Source of the DNA: Muribaculaceae bacterium
GTDB taxonomy: Bacteria > Bacteroidota > Bacteroidia > Bacteroidales > Muribaculaceae
DNA: 64,000 nucleotides
Assembly: GCA_022509165.1 (NCBI GenBank)
Contig: JAFLTT010000010.1
Location: 58,401-122,400 of the forward strand
Direction of reading: 5' to 3'
A program made the translations under genes and the position numbers. Positions 27,639 through 35,460 of this stretch are shown here, in pieces. Every line of letters starts with the position of its first letter. Position 1 is the first letter of the stretch. The notes below the pieces were generated by a model. That model had not been told where the DNA came from, ran no database searches, and saw nothing but the letters and a program-made list of their open reading frames with translations.

Positions 27639-29177
27639 TTAATTATTTTTTATTTGAAGATTTCCGATTCTTAACCACTCTCCATCATAATCAGCAGAAT
27701 CCACTGCCATTTTTATTGCTGGCTGATTATTATCGGTTACGTCAACCAAGGCTACTCCCCAGGTATAATTTCCATTCGGAATCCCGGTAAGATCTACTTT
27801 GGTAGTATATTTCCCGGAATTATTCCGTGTCCATTTTGACAAATCACTTTTCTTCTCTATAAAAGTTTTCACAGGCCTGTTATTCTCGTCTAAAAGAGCA
27901 AAACCAATTTTAAATTTTTGATTCCATTGAGGTATGTTTGTGGGACAATAACCCCAACCTATATTCTTCCATTCAGATACTATATCTATTGCCGAATTTG
28001 GGGTTGCTGTTTCTTCTATGGTCACACTTGATGGATAAAGCCGATAACCGCCTCTCTTTATAAATTCTTTCACAAGAGGGAAAGAATCTTGAAACCATGA
28101 ACGAGTTTCATCGTTAATCCGAAGATCCATCATGTTTACCTTTGCTTCTTCTGAGGCTAAGAATTCTCCCAGTCTCACGTCTTCCGGATGTCCCTCCCTG
28201 TAATTGCCTGAAGGATCCCTCCAATATCTGTGATGTGCTCCTGTAATCCAACCTCCTTCCATTATTATTGGCCTGATGTTATTCCAGTTAGCGGCAGTTT
28301 CTTTCTCCCAGTCTTGATAATAACCGGTCATACCGAATGCATCATGTCTCAGAATAAATCCCTTGTCAACAGCATAATTCAACATATGGTCGGTATCTTT
28401 GGAAACATTACCCCAGCCATCGTCATCAGGGTCTCCGAGCATTCTATGATAATGTATTACTGTCGGTACTTTTTTAAAACTTTCGGATGCAAGATCAATC
28501 ATCCATTCAAATACACTGAGTTTGTTATTATTATCTTCATAAATCATGGAATGAGATTCACCCCATTTACCTAAAGAATAGGCATCAATGAATTCAACCT
28601 CTGAAGGATTATCGAATCTTTCTCCAAATGCTTTGAAAAATTTTGAATATTTTTCCTGGAAAACTGGATCATCAGGATATGGAGATAAATTTTTGCCCGG
28701 ATTCTTAGGATCATAATAACCCTGAGCTCCTGCATCAAATACATATTGAGGTGTGTTCTGGCCTTGATCCCTACCGTCAATTACAACCCTGAAAGCAAGT
28801 TTCAAACCTCTATCACTTACACTTTTTAATAATTTCATAAGTCTTGAATCAGGATCTTCCCAGATATACTTACCTTCTTCGGGTTCCAAAGACGACCAAC
28901 TGGTACGGATATATGCACAAGAAGCGTAGTCAGAAACACGGACTTTTTCTTCACTTCCATTCACGGTAATTTTATCATATCCTTGTGTCTCCCAGAAATT
29001 CTCGTCCCAAGTTCTTCCCAAGTACATAACCCAGCCTTGCAACGGATTTCTTATTACACTGGTAGTGTCAGGTGCAAATTCGAAAGTCTTTGCGCTCATA
29101 CTGCCTCCAATAAGGCAAAGTATCAAGACCAGGCTAAACCTTAGTATATTATTGATTATCATTGATTTATATTTCAT
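27639..29177 (-). CDS. DUF4874/DUF4832 secreted protein, putative glycosidase-like TIM barrel (copy 1)
   Basis: This 512-residue paralogue of the protein at 19187-20797 carries a signal peptide (FSLVLILCLIGGSMSA) rather than a lipobox. Conserved blocks are RNPLQGWVMYLGR, SLEPEEGKYIWEDPD, YPDDPVFQEKYSKFFKAFGERFDN, LGKWGESHSMIYE, LRHDAFGMTGYYQDWEKE, RPIIMEGGWITGAHHRYW, and EWKNIGWGYCPTNIPQWNQKFKIGFAL. Candidate catalytic residues are Glu207 and Glu307. It is the first structural gene after fecR and sits directly before susC, an unusual leading place for an enzyme or binding protein. A role in surface or periplasmic processing of the glycan is likely, but it is not established. Confidence 0.78.
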   Translation of the reverse strand: MKYKSMIINNILRFSLVLILCLIGGSMSAKTFEFAPDTTSVIRNPLQGWVMYLGRTWDENFWETQGYDKITVNGSEEKVRVSDYASCAYIRTSWSSLEPEEGKYIWEDPDSRLMKLLKSVSDRGLKLAFRVVIDGRDQGQNTPQYVFDAGAQGYYDPKNPGKNLSPYPDDPVFQEKYSKFFKAFGERFDNPSEVEFIDAYSLGKWGESHSMIYEDNNNKLSVFEWMIDLASESFKKVPTVIHYHRMLGDPDDDGWGNVSKDTDHMLNYAVDKGFILRHDAFGMTGYYQDWEKETAANWNNIRPIIMEGGWITGAHHRYWRDPSGNYREGHPEDVRLGEFLASEEAKVNMMDLRINDETRSWFQDSFPLVKEFIKRGGYRLYPSSVTIEETATPNSAIDIVSEWKNIGWGYCPTNIPQWNQKFKIGFALLDENNRPVKTFIEKKSDLSKWTRNNSGKYTTKVDLTGIPNGNYTWGVALVDVTDNNQPAIKMAVDSADYDGEWLRIGNLQIKNN

Positions 29178-29288
29178 GTTTAGGTTTAAAAAGGTTATAA
29201 GAGTGGCTGGCAGAATTACTAAGGCAATTCCGGCCGGTTTATTTTTTATTTAGCCAATAATAACTCGGGAGTAGAGAGACTATTAGGA
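29178..29288 (-). promoter_or_regulatory. Candidate ECF-sigma-dependent promoter region of the PUL
   Basis: The 111-nt gap between fecR and the first DUF4832 gene has no CAAAnnTA (minus-strand TAnnTTTG) box, while the sigma gene itself has one. It contains a short CCGGCCGG palindrome. The layout (sigma-fecR, gap, STN-susC operon) makes it a likely target of the encoded ECF sigma factor. No consensus for that factor is known to me, so this is positional inference. Confidence 0.35.
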
Positions 29289-30221
29289 TTAGTTTAGTTC
29301 ACCCATTTGCAATTTTATAGTATTCCCTTCTCTTTTAATTTCCATTGGCACTATATTTTTGATTGATGATAACACATCATTCAAACTGTCTCGCAGGTCT
29401 AATTTACCATATATTTTAGTTTCCGAAAGATCGGAATCACAACTGATTTGCACTCCATAATAGTCTTCCAGTCTATGGGAGAGAGATTGCATTGTCTCAC
29501 CGTCTAAAGTTCTTAACCCTCTCACCCAGGAAATATAATCCTGAGCATCTACCCTTCTCAATTCTGCAATTTCTCCATTGACTACATCAACTAAATCATT
29601 CGGCTTTAACCTTATGGTCTGCTTTTTATCCGTTGATAAGTCTATGCTTCCTTCTACTAACACTACTATAGCAGTGGAATCTGAGCGGTTATCTATATTA
29701 AATTTGGTTCCTAATACTTTTATTTCAAATCCGGGTGATTCTACTATAAACGGGTGGTCTTTATCTTTAGCGACGTCAATATAGACTTCTCCATCTACAA
29801 AAATTTTTCTTTCCTTCCCGGTAAATTGTTCCGGATAAATCACTTTAGTATTGTAGTTGGCAACAAGATGGGAACCATCAGAAAGGTCAATTTCCATTCT
29901 TTTGCCATGGGGAACATTTATTTCTTTATATCCGTAACTTAAAAGATCTGTCTGGCTGGCAGAACCTAAAGATATGTTATCTTCTTTGAAGAATCCAATA
30001 GCCATTATAACTATTAATGCCACTGCAGCAACAGATGAAATAGATGACCAGATAATTCGAATACGTTTGTTCCTGGCTTTTTCATATTTCATCTTTTCCT
30101 TCACCATAGACTTAATCCGGCTATTGTCTATGGCAGGCTGTCGAACATTATCTAACAAACTTTCTATCTGTTTGTTATCTAATTCAGCATCCGGGTTAGA
30201 TATGTTGTCTTCCTTCTTCAT
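29289..30221 (-). CDS. FecR-type anti-sigma factor
   Basis: This 310-residue inner-membrane protein has a cytoplasmic N-terminus of about 55 residues, one membrane segment at about 56-78 (IIWSSISSVAAVALIVIMAIGFF), a periplasmic FecR domain (YGYKEINVPHGKRMEIDLSDGSHLVANYNTKVIYPEQF; FIVESPGFEIKVLGTKFNI), and a C-terminal DUF4974-like domain (MQSLSHRLEDYYGVQISCD). It should hold the ECF sigma factor inactive until the STN domain of the SusC protein signals that substrate is bound. It is encoded 70 nt downstream of the sigma gene. All expected parts are present. Confidence 0.94.
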   Translation of the reverse strand: MKKEDNISNPDAELDNKQIESLLDNVRQPAIDNSRIKSMVKEKMKYEKARNKRIRIIWSSISSVAAVALIVIMAIGFFKEDNISLGSASQTDLLSYGYKEINVPHGKRMEIDLSDGSHLVANYNTKVIYPEQFTGKERKIFVDGEVYIDVAKDKDHPFIVESPGFEIKVLGTKFNIDNRSDSTAIVVLVEGSIDLSTDKKQTIRLKPNDLVDVVNGEIAELRRVDAQDYISWVRGLRTLDGETMQSLSHRLEDYYGVQISCDSDLSETKIYGKLDLRDSLNDVLSSIKNIVPMEIKREGNTIKLQMGELN

Positions 30222-30291
30222 GGTGGAATCTTATAACACTCTCTATTAATTATGTCGTAGTATTTTTTAAAATCTATAGGATAATTGCAAA

Positions 30292-30828
30292 TTATTTTTT
30301 CCGAAGTCTATTTTTTAGGGAAGTCATTGCAAATCCTATATGGTAATTTATAGTGGCAACAGAAATATTCAGAATATTGGAGATCTCTTTATAAGGAAGT
30401 TTATCTATCTTGGCGAGAAAAAACACATGCTTACATTTTGAAGGTAATTCTTCGATGGCTTGATACAAACTGTCAATTTCCTCTTTTTTTATCATTTCTT
30501 CATCAGGAGATTCAATCGGACTCATATTAAAGTATTCCACTTCCTCAATGTTTACTTGATAAGGTATAGAGGAAGATTGCCTCAATGCCGATATGGCTTT
30601 CCGATATGTTATGGTATGGAGCCAACCTGAAATATGTTCAATCTCAAGTAAAGTCTTACGTTGCTTCCACACTTCCATAAAAACGTCACTTATCAATTCC
30701 TCCACTGTTTCCTTGTTTTTTATTATGCCGAAAGCATAATGATACAATGGTGTGGAATAGTAATCCATAAACGTTTCGAAAGCAGTTTCGTCTCCCTTTG
30801 TTATTCGGTAGATAGTATTACTTTCCAT
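30292..30828 (-). CDS. ECF-family RNA polymerase sigma factor
   Basis: The 178-residue protein has a sigma-70 region 2 at about 10-80 (FETFMDYYSTPLYHYAFGIIKNKETVEELISDVFMEVWK; SGWLHTITYRKAISALRQ) and region 4 at about 115-170 (AIEELPSKCKHVFFLAKIDKLPYKEISNILNISVATINYHI). This is the Bacteroidetes ECF type that pairs with FecR. It probably switches on the downstream SusC-led operon. A consensus housekeeping promoter precedes it (30883-30913), which allows constant low expression while the activity is controlled by the anti-sigma. Confidence 0.95.
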   Translation of the reverse strand: MESNTIYRITKGDETAFETFMDYYSTPLYHYAFGIIKNKETVEELISDVFMEVWKQRKTLLEIEHISGWLHTITYRKAISALRQSSSIPYQVNIEEVEYFNMSPIESPDEEMIKKEEIDSLYQAIEELPSKCKHVFFLAKIDKLPYKEISNILNISVATINYHIGFAMTSLKNRLRKK

Positions 30829-30882
30829 TTGTCAGGACGCCATCAATGCCTTTTCTTGAAGAGCCAATTTTTCTATTTATTA

Positions 30883-30913
30883 CAAAATTAACCAATTCTC
30901 CTTATTAAACAAA
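30883..30913 (-). promoter_or_regulatory. Promoter of the sigma/anti-sigma pair
   Basis: On the minus strand TTTG (30913-30910), a 19-nt spacer and TAATTTTG (30890-30883) match the Bacteroidetes -33/-7 consensus exactly. The predicted transcript start near 30876 leaves about 48 nt before the sigma ATG. Confidence 0.8.
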
Positions 30914-30947
30914 CACTTACAAGGATGGTTAATCTAAAAACGGATAT

Positions 30948-30975
30948 GGGAATGGTCCCTTTTCTGACCATCCCC
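30948..30975. terminator. Strong hairpin upstream of the sigma promoter
   Basis: GGGAATGGTC (30948-30957) and GACCATCCCC (30966-30975) form a 10-bp stem with one G-T pair and an 8-nt loop. On the minus strand it follows the beta-helix gene by about 70 nt. A T-run occurs only 8 nt later, so it is a weak terminator candidate for that gene. Nothing else is recognised in 30914-31045. Confidence 0.4.
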
Positions 30976-31045
30976 AAGAAGAACGTAACCTTGATGGCAT
31001 GTACTTGATTTTTAACCTAACCTATTTTCAACTAACCTCATGAAA

Positions 31046-32557
31046 TTATTTTATCAAAACTTTCTTTCCATTTATGATATACAAACCTGAAGGGAAGATT
31101 GACTTAACAGTTTCCATATTAACATTGGATTTAACTGCTATTCCTTGTAGATTATATACTGTCACAACTTTGGTTTCGGCAGTAATGCTATTTACTGCAC
31201 CTGTGTCTCCATCTCCTTCTCCGTTGTCATCATTTTCAATATCTTCTGCTGTAAGTGCAACTGCACCCATGGTAACCTCTCCCGTGCGAGCGTTTCCCAG
31301 TTGGTCTGTTGTCAGTTCTAAGCCGGCTGGTAAGTTCCAGTCATTGACTGCACTTACTACCTCTTCACCTGTAGCGCCAAGATAGAATTCTTGTGGTAGC
31401 AAAACATTATTATTAAGCGTATTATCGCCAAAGATATTTACATAGGTACAATCTTCACCGGAATAATCAGTGTCTTGCCATTCAATTTCTAAGTCAGTAG
31501 CACTTGCAATTCCATCTATATAATTATATCCTCCGCTTGCCAAGATAAAGTCTTCACTTGGAGAGTCTCCTGTGAGGTATATAGACTGGCAATTATCCGA
31601 ACTTGGAATTATCGAATTAGCCACATAAATATTTGCGGATTGTGTAGAGGCTATCTGTCCGTCAGTAACAACACTGTCACCAACTGAATTTCCGGCTATT
31701 GTAGAATTTACAACTCTTAATAACCTTGGATAATCTGAATTTAATCCGTTAAAATATATTGCCGCTCCTGACCCGGTGGCTGCACTGTTACCATAAATAG
31801 TGGAATTTACAATATTTATAGAATTGAAATTTGCCGCGTAAATTGCTCCACCTAAGTTATGGTAATTAATATTGTTCTTTATAACACAATTTTCAAATGT
31901 GATTAACCCCTTTGTATTTGCGTTGCTGTTTATGCGTATTGCACCTCCACGATAATTAGCCTTATTATTTGAAAATATACACCCGATAAATCTTACAGTA
32001 CTTCTATTAAGGTATGCTGCAGGGCCTCCTTGTTGGCCATCTGCCCAGTTATTATAAAAATTACAATTTTCTACTAAAACATCTCCGCTGTTATCAACAG
32101 CAAAAGCACCTGAATTGTTAGAAGAGTCATCTGTGTTGGTGAAAACACATGTAAAGTCTATGTTTTTAACTACTATTGCATTAGCACTATTACCATCCAC
32201 AGTATTAGCCTGGAATCTTATCAGTCTTCCTGCATCTCCATTTTCTGGATTATTATTACCATTTAAATCACCTGAAAAGATTGTACGCCCCCCATCTTCA
32301 TTTCCATATAAATAAGCACCTGTGCCTACATTAAAAACCACAGTTGTTGGAATGGTATATATACCTCCGGCAAAGTAATAGATATCTCCATTTACATTTG
32401 CTGCCGCCTGAGCAGTAAATTCTTCTACACCGAAAGCATTTTCAGCATCCGAACCGTCTTTAAAGCCGCTGCCTTCGGGAGATACGTAATATGTTGCTGC
32501 ATTTGCCGTCAAACCGGAAATGATTGTCATTGAGATAAGTATAGATTTTAATTTCAT
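31046..32557 (-). CDS. Secreted right-handed parallel beta-helix protein with T9SS-like C-terminal motif
   Basis: This 503-residue secreted protein has a signal peptide to about LTANA. The body is a chain of short repeated strands typical of parallel beta-helix (pectate lyase-like or polymorphic repeat) proteins: VVKNIDFTCVFTN, VLVENCNFYNNWAD, VRFIGCIFSNNKANYRGGAI, ITFENCVIKNN, INIVNSTIYGNSAATGSGAAIYF. The end (VVTVYNLQGIAVKSN ... FPSGLYIINGKKVLIK) resembles the sorting domain of type IX-secreted proteins. No catalytic residues of a polysaccharide lyase were recognised, so it may be an adhesin or a glycan-binding protein. It lies immediately upstream of the PUL but has its own leader, so membership of the PUL is uncertain. 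Confidence 0.75.
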   Translation of the reverse strand: MKLKSILISMTIISGLTANAATYYVSPEGSGFKDGSDAENAFGVEEFTAQAAANVNGDIYYFAGGIYTIPTTVVFNVGTGAYLYGNEDGGRTIFSGDLNGNNNPENGDAGRLIRFQANTVDGNSANAIVVKNIDFTCVFTNTDDSSNNSGAFAVDNSGDVLVENCNFYNNWADGQQGGPAAYLNRSTVRFIGCIFSNNKANYRGGAIRINSNANTKGLITFENCVIKNNINYHNLGGAIYAANFNSINIVNSTIYGNSAATGSGAAIYFNGLNSDYPRLLRVVNSTIAGNSVGDSVVTDGQIASTQSANIYVANSIIPSSDNCQSIYLTGDSPSEDFILASGGYNYIDGIASATDLEIEWQDTDYSGEDCTYVNIFGDNTLNNNVLLPQEFYLGATGEEVVSAVNDWNLPAGLELTTDQLGNARTGEVTMGAVALTAEDIENDDNGEGDGDTGAVNSITAETKVVTVYNLQGIAVKSNVNMETVKSIFPSGLYIINGKKVLIK

Positions 32558-32675
32558 GATTGATTTATTTGGTTAATTAAATGTTTATAGCTCAAAACCG
32601 CCGATTCCTGTGGTCTTCATTATCTAAGACGCTACATCCATTAAAATCTATAGGTACGACTGAAAAATTTTATTA

Positions 32676-32725
32676 TTGATTATCCTCATAAATACCCCCC
32701 ATTAATAATTTGCCCTCAAACGTAG
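32676..32725 (-). repeat. Left copy of a ~50-bp imperfect inverted repeat
   Basis: Read on the minus strand it starts CTACGTT and contains TTATTAATGGGG, GTATTTATGA and GATAATCAA. It matches 35732-35780 on the plus strand with about 4 mismatches and one extra G. The two copies point away from each other and enclose the RhuM and ATPase genes. Confidence 0.75.
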
Positions 32726-32909
32726 ATAGTATATCGTTGGGGATATTATTCGGGATAATCATTTTTTTATTATTATACCTTTAACCTCCGGAAAAGCACT
32801 TTAATAAAAAAGGAGTTTGACACAAAATGTCAAAACAAAGAGTATAAAAAGATAGATAAGACCTAAATAATAAAAATTGGCGAGGGCTTTGCCGTCGCCT
32901 GGGCAATCA

Positions 32910-32945
32910 AACAACGGATTCTTTATTAGAATCCGTTGTTTTTCT
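32910..32945. terminator. Bidirectional terminator hairpin after the RhuM-like gene
   Basis: AACAACGGATTCT and AGAATCCGTTGTT form a perfect 13-bp stem with loop TTATT (32910-32940). The plus strand continues TTTTTCTATT and the minus strand TTTGATT. It lies 9 nt from the stop of the RhuM-like gene, whose terminator it most likely is, though its better T-run is on the plus strand. Confidence 0.75.
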
Positions 32946-32949
32946 ATTA

Positions 32950-33792
32950 TTATTTGATTTTTGCTAACAATTCTTCAGGGGTAACAAGGTGTAATATGGA
33001 ATAGGCCATCAGGCGGTTGCCTAAATCTTTCATGGAACCTCCTACATGATAAACCGTATCATCAATAATCAGGAATCTGTCGTGGCCGGTATAATTCTTA
33101 TGTAATTCTATTTGAGAATCAGGGTACTGCTTATTAAATTTCTTGACATCATTGCTGATCAATCCATGTTCAGGACTGGTGTAAACTATAGCTTTCACTT
33201 CTGGATTCCTTTCAGCTATTAATTTCAGAATTGATAAATCAACATATGGATCTATAACGATTATTCTCTTCTTTGCTTCTTTTATTCTTTCATTCAACCA
33301 AGAATAAGCATCAACAATTTTACCCTCGCTGAATATTCCTTCAGGCTGAGGCATAGAAGTGTTAACCAATAAAGCTACCTGTTCTTCTGTTTTTGCCAAA
33401 CGATACTCTATTCTCTCAAATCTTTGGTTTACTGCATAGCCTCGTAAAAGATATTCTCTTAAAATTTTTGTAGCCCAAGCCCTGAAAAGAGAGGCATTCC
33501 TACTATTTACACGATATCCTACTGATAGAATTGCGTCCAGATTGTAAATTTCAATGGTCCTTCGGATAGATCGGTTGCCTTCAATTTGAACTTGTTCCAT
33601 TTTGGAACAAGTTGAATTTTTATCCAACTCACCACTCTCATAGATATTCTTTAAATGACGAGTGATGGCTTGGGGTTTAGTTCCAAACAATTCTGAAATT
33701 TGTCTTTGGCTCAACCATACAGTTTCCTCGCCAAGTGTAACTTCTAAAGAAACTGAAGAATCCGGCTGATATAGCACTATTTCGTTTTCCAT
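32950..33792 (-). CDS. RhuM/ORF6N-type protein with C-terminal phospholipase D-like domain
   Basis: This 280-residue cytoplasmic protein has no signal or membrane segment. The N-terminal half (about 5-125) matches the virulence RhuM/ORF6N pattern (VWLSQRQISELFGTKPQAITRHLKNIYESGEL; YNLDAILSVGYRVNSRNASLFRAWATKILREYLLRGYAVN), a DNA-binding-like module often found in phage and mobile regions. The C-terminal half (about 160-270) looks phospholipase D-like (RIIVIDPYVD, HDRFLIIDD with His237, Arg239 and Asp244 matching H-x-K/R-x4-D, then VYHVGGSMKDLG). Only one such half-site is present, so activity would need a dimer. The function of the family is not established; a defence or toxin role is possible. 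Confidence 0.8.
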   Translation of the reverse strand: MENEIVLYQPDSSVSLEVTLGEETVWLSQRQISELFGTKPQAITRHLKNIYESGELDKNSTCSKMEQVQIEGNRSIRRTIEIYNLDAILSVGYRVNSRNASLFRAWATKILREYLLRGYAVNQRFERIEYRLAKTEEQVALLVNTSMPQPEGIFSEGKIVDAYSWLNERIKEAKKRIIVIDPYVDLSILKLIAERNPEVKAIVYTSPEHGLISNDVKKFNKQYPDSQIELHKNYTGHDRFLIIDDTVYHVGGSMKDLGNRLMAYSILHLVTPEELLAKIK

Positions 33793-34008
33793 GATATTGC
33801 GAAATTAACCATTATTTCTGTTGATATATGCAAAATTTGCACATTGCTTTTGAACTGTCAATACCTTCAAGCAGTGAAATTTTTATTTATAGGCAAAGTT
33901 CCGGGAGGGTGTCAATGACTTCTTGTTTCATTTTATCCATTGTCTTAAGATATTTTTTGGTGGATTGCAGCTTTGAATAAACCAGGATATTAAAAAAAAT
34001 ATTTCCCT
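33793..34008. other. 216-nt intergenic region between RhuM-like and ATPase genes
   Basis: There is no ORF or RNA gene that I can support. It contains a GCAAAATTTGC palindrome (33829-33842 area), about 40 nt upstream of the RhuM-like ATG, a possible operator. No consensus -7 box was found for the RhuM-like gene. Confidence 0.3.
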
Positions 34009-35358
34009 TTACCAATCAATTTCTACAGGCTTTCCAATATTTCCTAAGAACATTGACATATAGACCGGGAGATATCTAATTTTGCCATCCGTATGGATCT
34101 CTCCGGAATTAGATAATACCACCCCCTCTTTTATTCCATATTCTTCTGTGGTGACAAAACGTGATAAGGAGGAATGGATCCTGTAATCTTTTCCGGATTT
34201 AACCTCTATAGGAACTACCGACAACAATGCGTAATCATCTATTAAGAAATCTACCTCTCCATATTTCTTATTGTCATAATAGAAGAGAGAATGACCTAAA
34301 CTTTTTAACTCCATTGCAACCACACATTCGTATACGGCTCCAAGATTTACACTGGTTTCATTATCTATCAATGGTTTTATATTGGTTTTATATAAAATGC
34401 CCGAAATAATTCCTACATCATTTAGATAAAGCTTCAAAAGATTTTTTTGCTCTGATTCCAAGAGAGGAAATTTGGGGTTAGATATAGCCTTTGTCTTAAG
34501 AGTAATTCCAGAATCAATCAGATAATCTATCTCTTCTTCATATTCCCTACTTCTTTTACCTTTAACGTCTTCAATATCTTTAAAAACAAGCCTTTTTTTC
34601 TTTTGGGCTAAGAAAGAAGGTAATAAATTATAAATTCTTTTGATTTTCAATTTGTTTTCTTTATCATATTTTGTTGCGTCATCACCATACAATCTATGGA
34701 TATCATTTTGTATTTCTCGTATCTTAGCGATATTCTTTGTGGCTAAAAATTCATTGACAGCATCCGGCATTCCACCTACGACTAAATATCTTTTGAAAAT
34801 TGAAAGAATTCTTTCATGCACTCCGCTATTAGGAGAAGTATTTTGCTCATAACATCCTTTCAGATATGATATGGTATCTATACCTATATTGTTTGCTATA
34901 AGAAATTCTTCAAAATCAAGAGGATACATTTCTTTTATTTGAATAGATCCTATAGGGATGGAAGTTGTACGTTTCAATGTAACTCCAAGTAATGACCCAC
35001 TGGCTATATATCGATATTTATTTTCTTGGCACAGAAATTTCAACAAGGTAAGCAAATGAGGATATTCTTGTATTTCATCTATAAATACTAGTGTGTCATT
35101 AGAATTATTTAGATTAAACCCATATAGGGAACTTAAAACAAGATAGAAATCTTCAGTTGTCTTTATATTTTCAAAATATCTTGGCCCTTGCTTATCTGCT
35201 ACTAAATTTATTTCAACAAAATTAGGAAACATATTTTTTCCTACATATCTTATAATATAGGATTTACCTATTTGTCGGGCCCCTTCTATCAAGAGTATCT
35301 TATTGCTTTGCTCTTCTAAATATTGGCGAATATCTTTTTCTATCTTTCTGAATAACAT
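34009..35358 (-). CDS. AAA_14/DUF4143 ATPase
   Basis: This 449-residue protein has an N-terminal P-loop ATPase domain (AAA_14): Walker A LIEGARQIGKSYI (Lys32), Walker B TLVFIDEIQEYP (about 83-93), and the sensor-like RYIASGSLLG. The C-terminal DUF4143 part resembles a nuclease fold (YECVVAMELKSLGHSLFYYDNKKYGEVDFLIDD ... VPIEVKSGKDYR): E...D...EVK is the PD-(D/E)xK-like signature. This family is common and patchily distributed in Bacteroidales accessory DNA; no function is established. A nucleic-acid or defence role is a guess. The upstream region carries several AAAAGTGTAA boxes (see below). Confidence 0.85.
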   Translation of the reverse strand: MLFRKIEKDIRQYLEEQSNKILLIEGARQIGKSYIIRYVGKNMFPNFVEINLVADKQGPRYFENIKTTEDFYLVLSSLYGFNLNNSNDTLVFIDEIQEYPHLLTLLKFLCQENKYRYIASGSLLGVTLKRTTSIPIGSIQIKEMYPLDFEEFLIANNIGIDTISYLKGCYEQNTSPNSGVHERILSIFKRYLVVGGMPDAVNEFLATKNIAKIREIQNDIHRLYGDDATKYDKENKLKIKRIYNLLPSFLAQKKKRLVFKDIEDVKGKRSREYEEEIDYLIDSGITLKTKAISNPKFPLLESEQKNLLKLYLNDVGIISGILYKTNIKPLIDNETSVNLGAVYECVVAMELKSLGHSLFYYDNKKYGEVDFLIDDYALLSVVPIEVKSGKDYRIHSSLSRFVTTEEYGIKEGVVLSNSGEIHTDGKIRYLPVYMSMFLGNIGKPVEIDW

Positions 35359-35460
35359 GGTATTACACTTTTGTTTTACACTTTTCTATCACTTTTTAAC
35401 CATTAAAATTACACTTTTCCAACAAAAATAGCAATCAAAAATTACACTTTTCCAATAAAA
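35359..35460 (-). promoter_or_regulatory. Array of AAAAGTGTAA boxes before the ATPase gene
   Basis: On the plus strand TTACACTTTT occurs at 35363-35372, 35376-35385, 35409-35418 and 35442-35451, with a partial copy TCACTTTTT near 35390. The two distal copies share the longer AAATTACACTTTTCCAA context. Regular iteration directly before a start codon is typical of operator sites. No regulator is identified. Confidence 0.5.

Larger units (their letters stand above)
32558..32949. other. 392-nt intergenic region: repeat copy and hairpins
   Basis: There is no gene here. Region contents: a CCTATAGATTTTAA motif (minus strand, 32641-32654), the left copy of a 50-bp repeat (32676-32725), an A+T-rich stretch, a GGCGA/TCGCC hairpin with inner GGC/GCC (32879-32899), and a perfect 13-bp hairpin (32910-32940). 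Each is described separately or in the findings. Confidence 0.6.
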
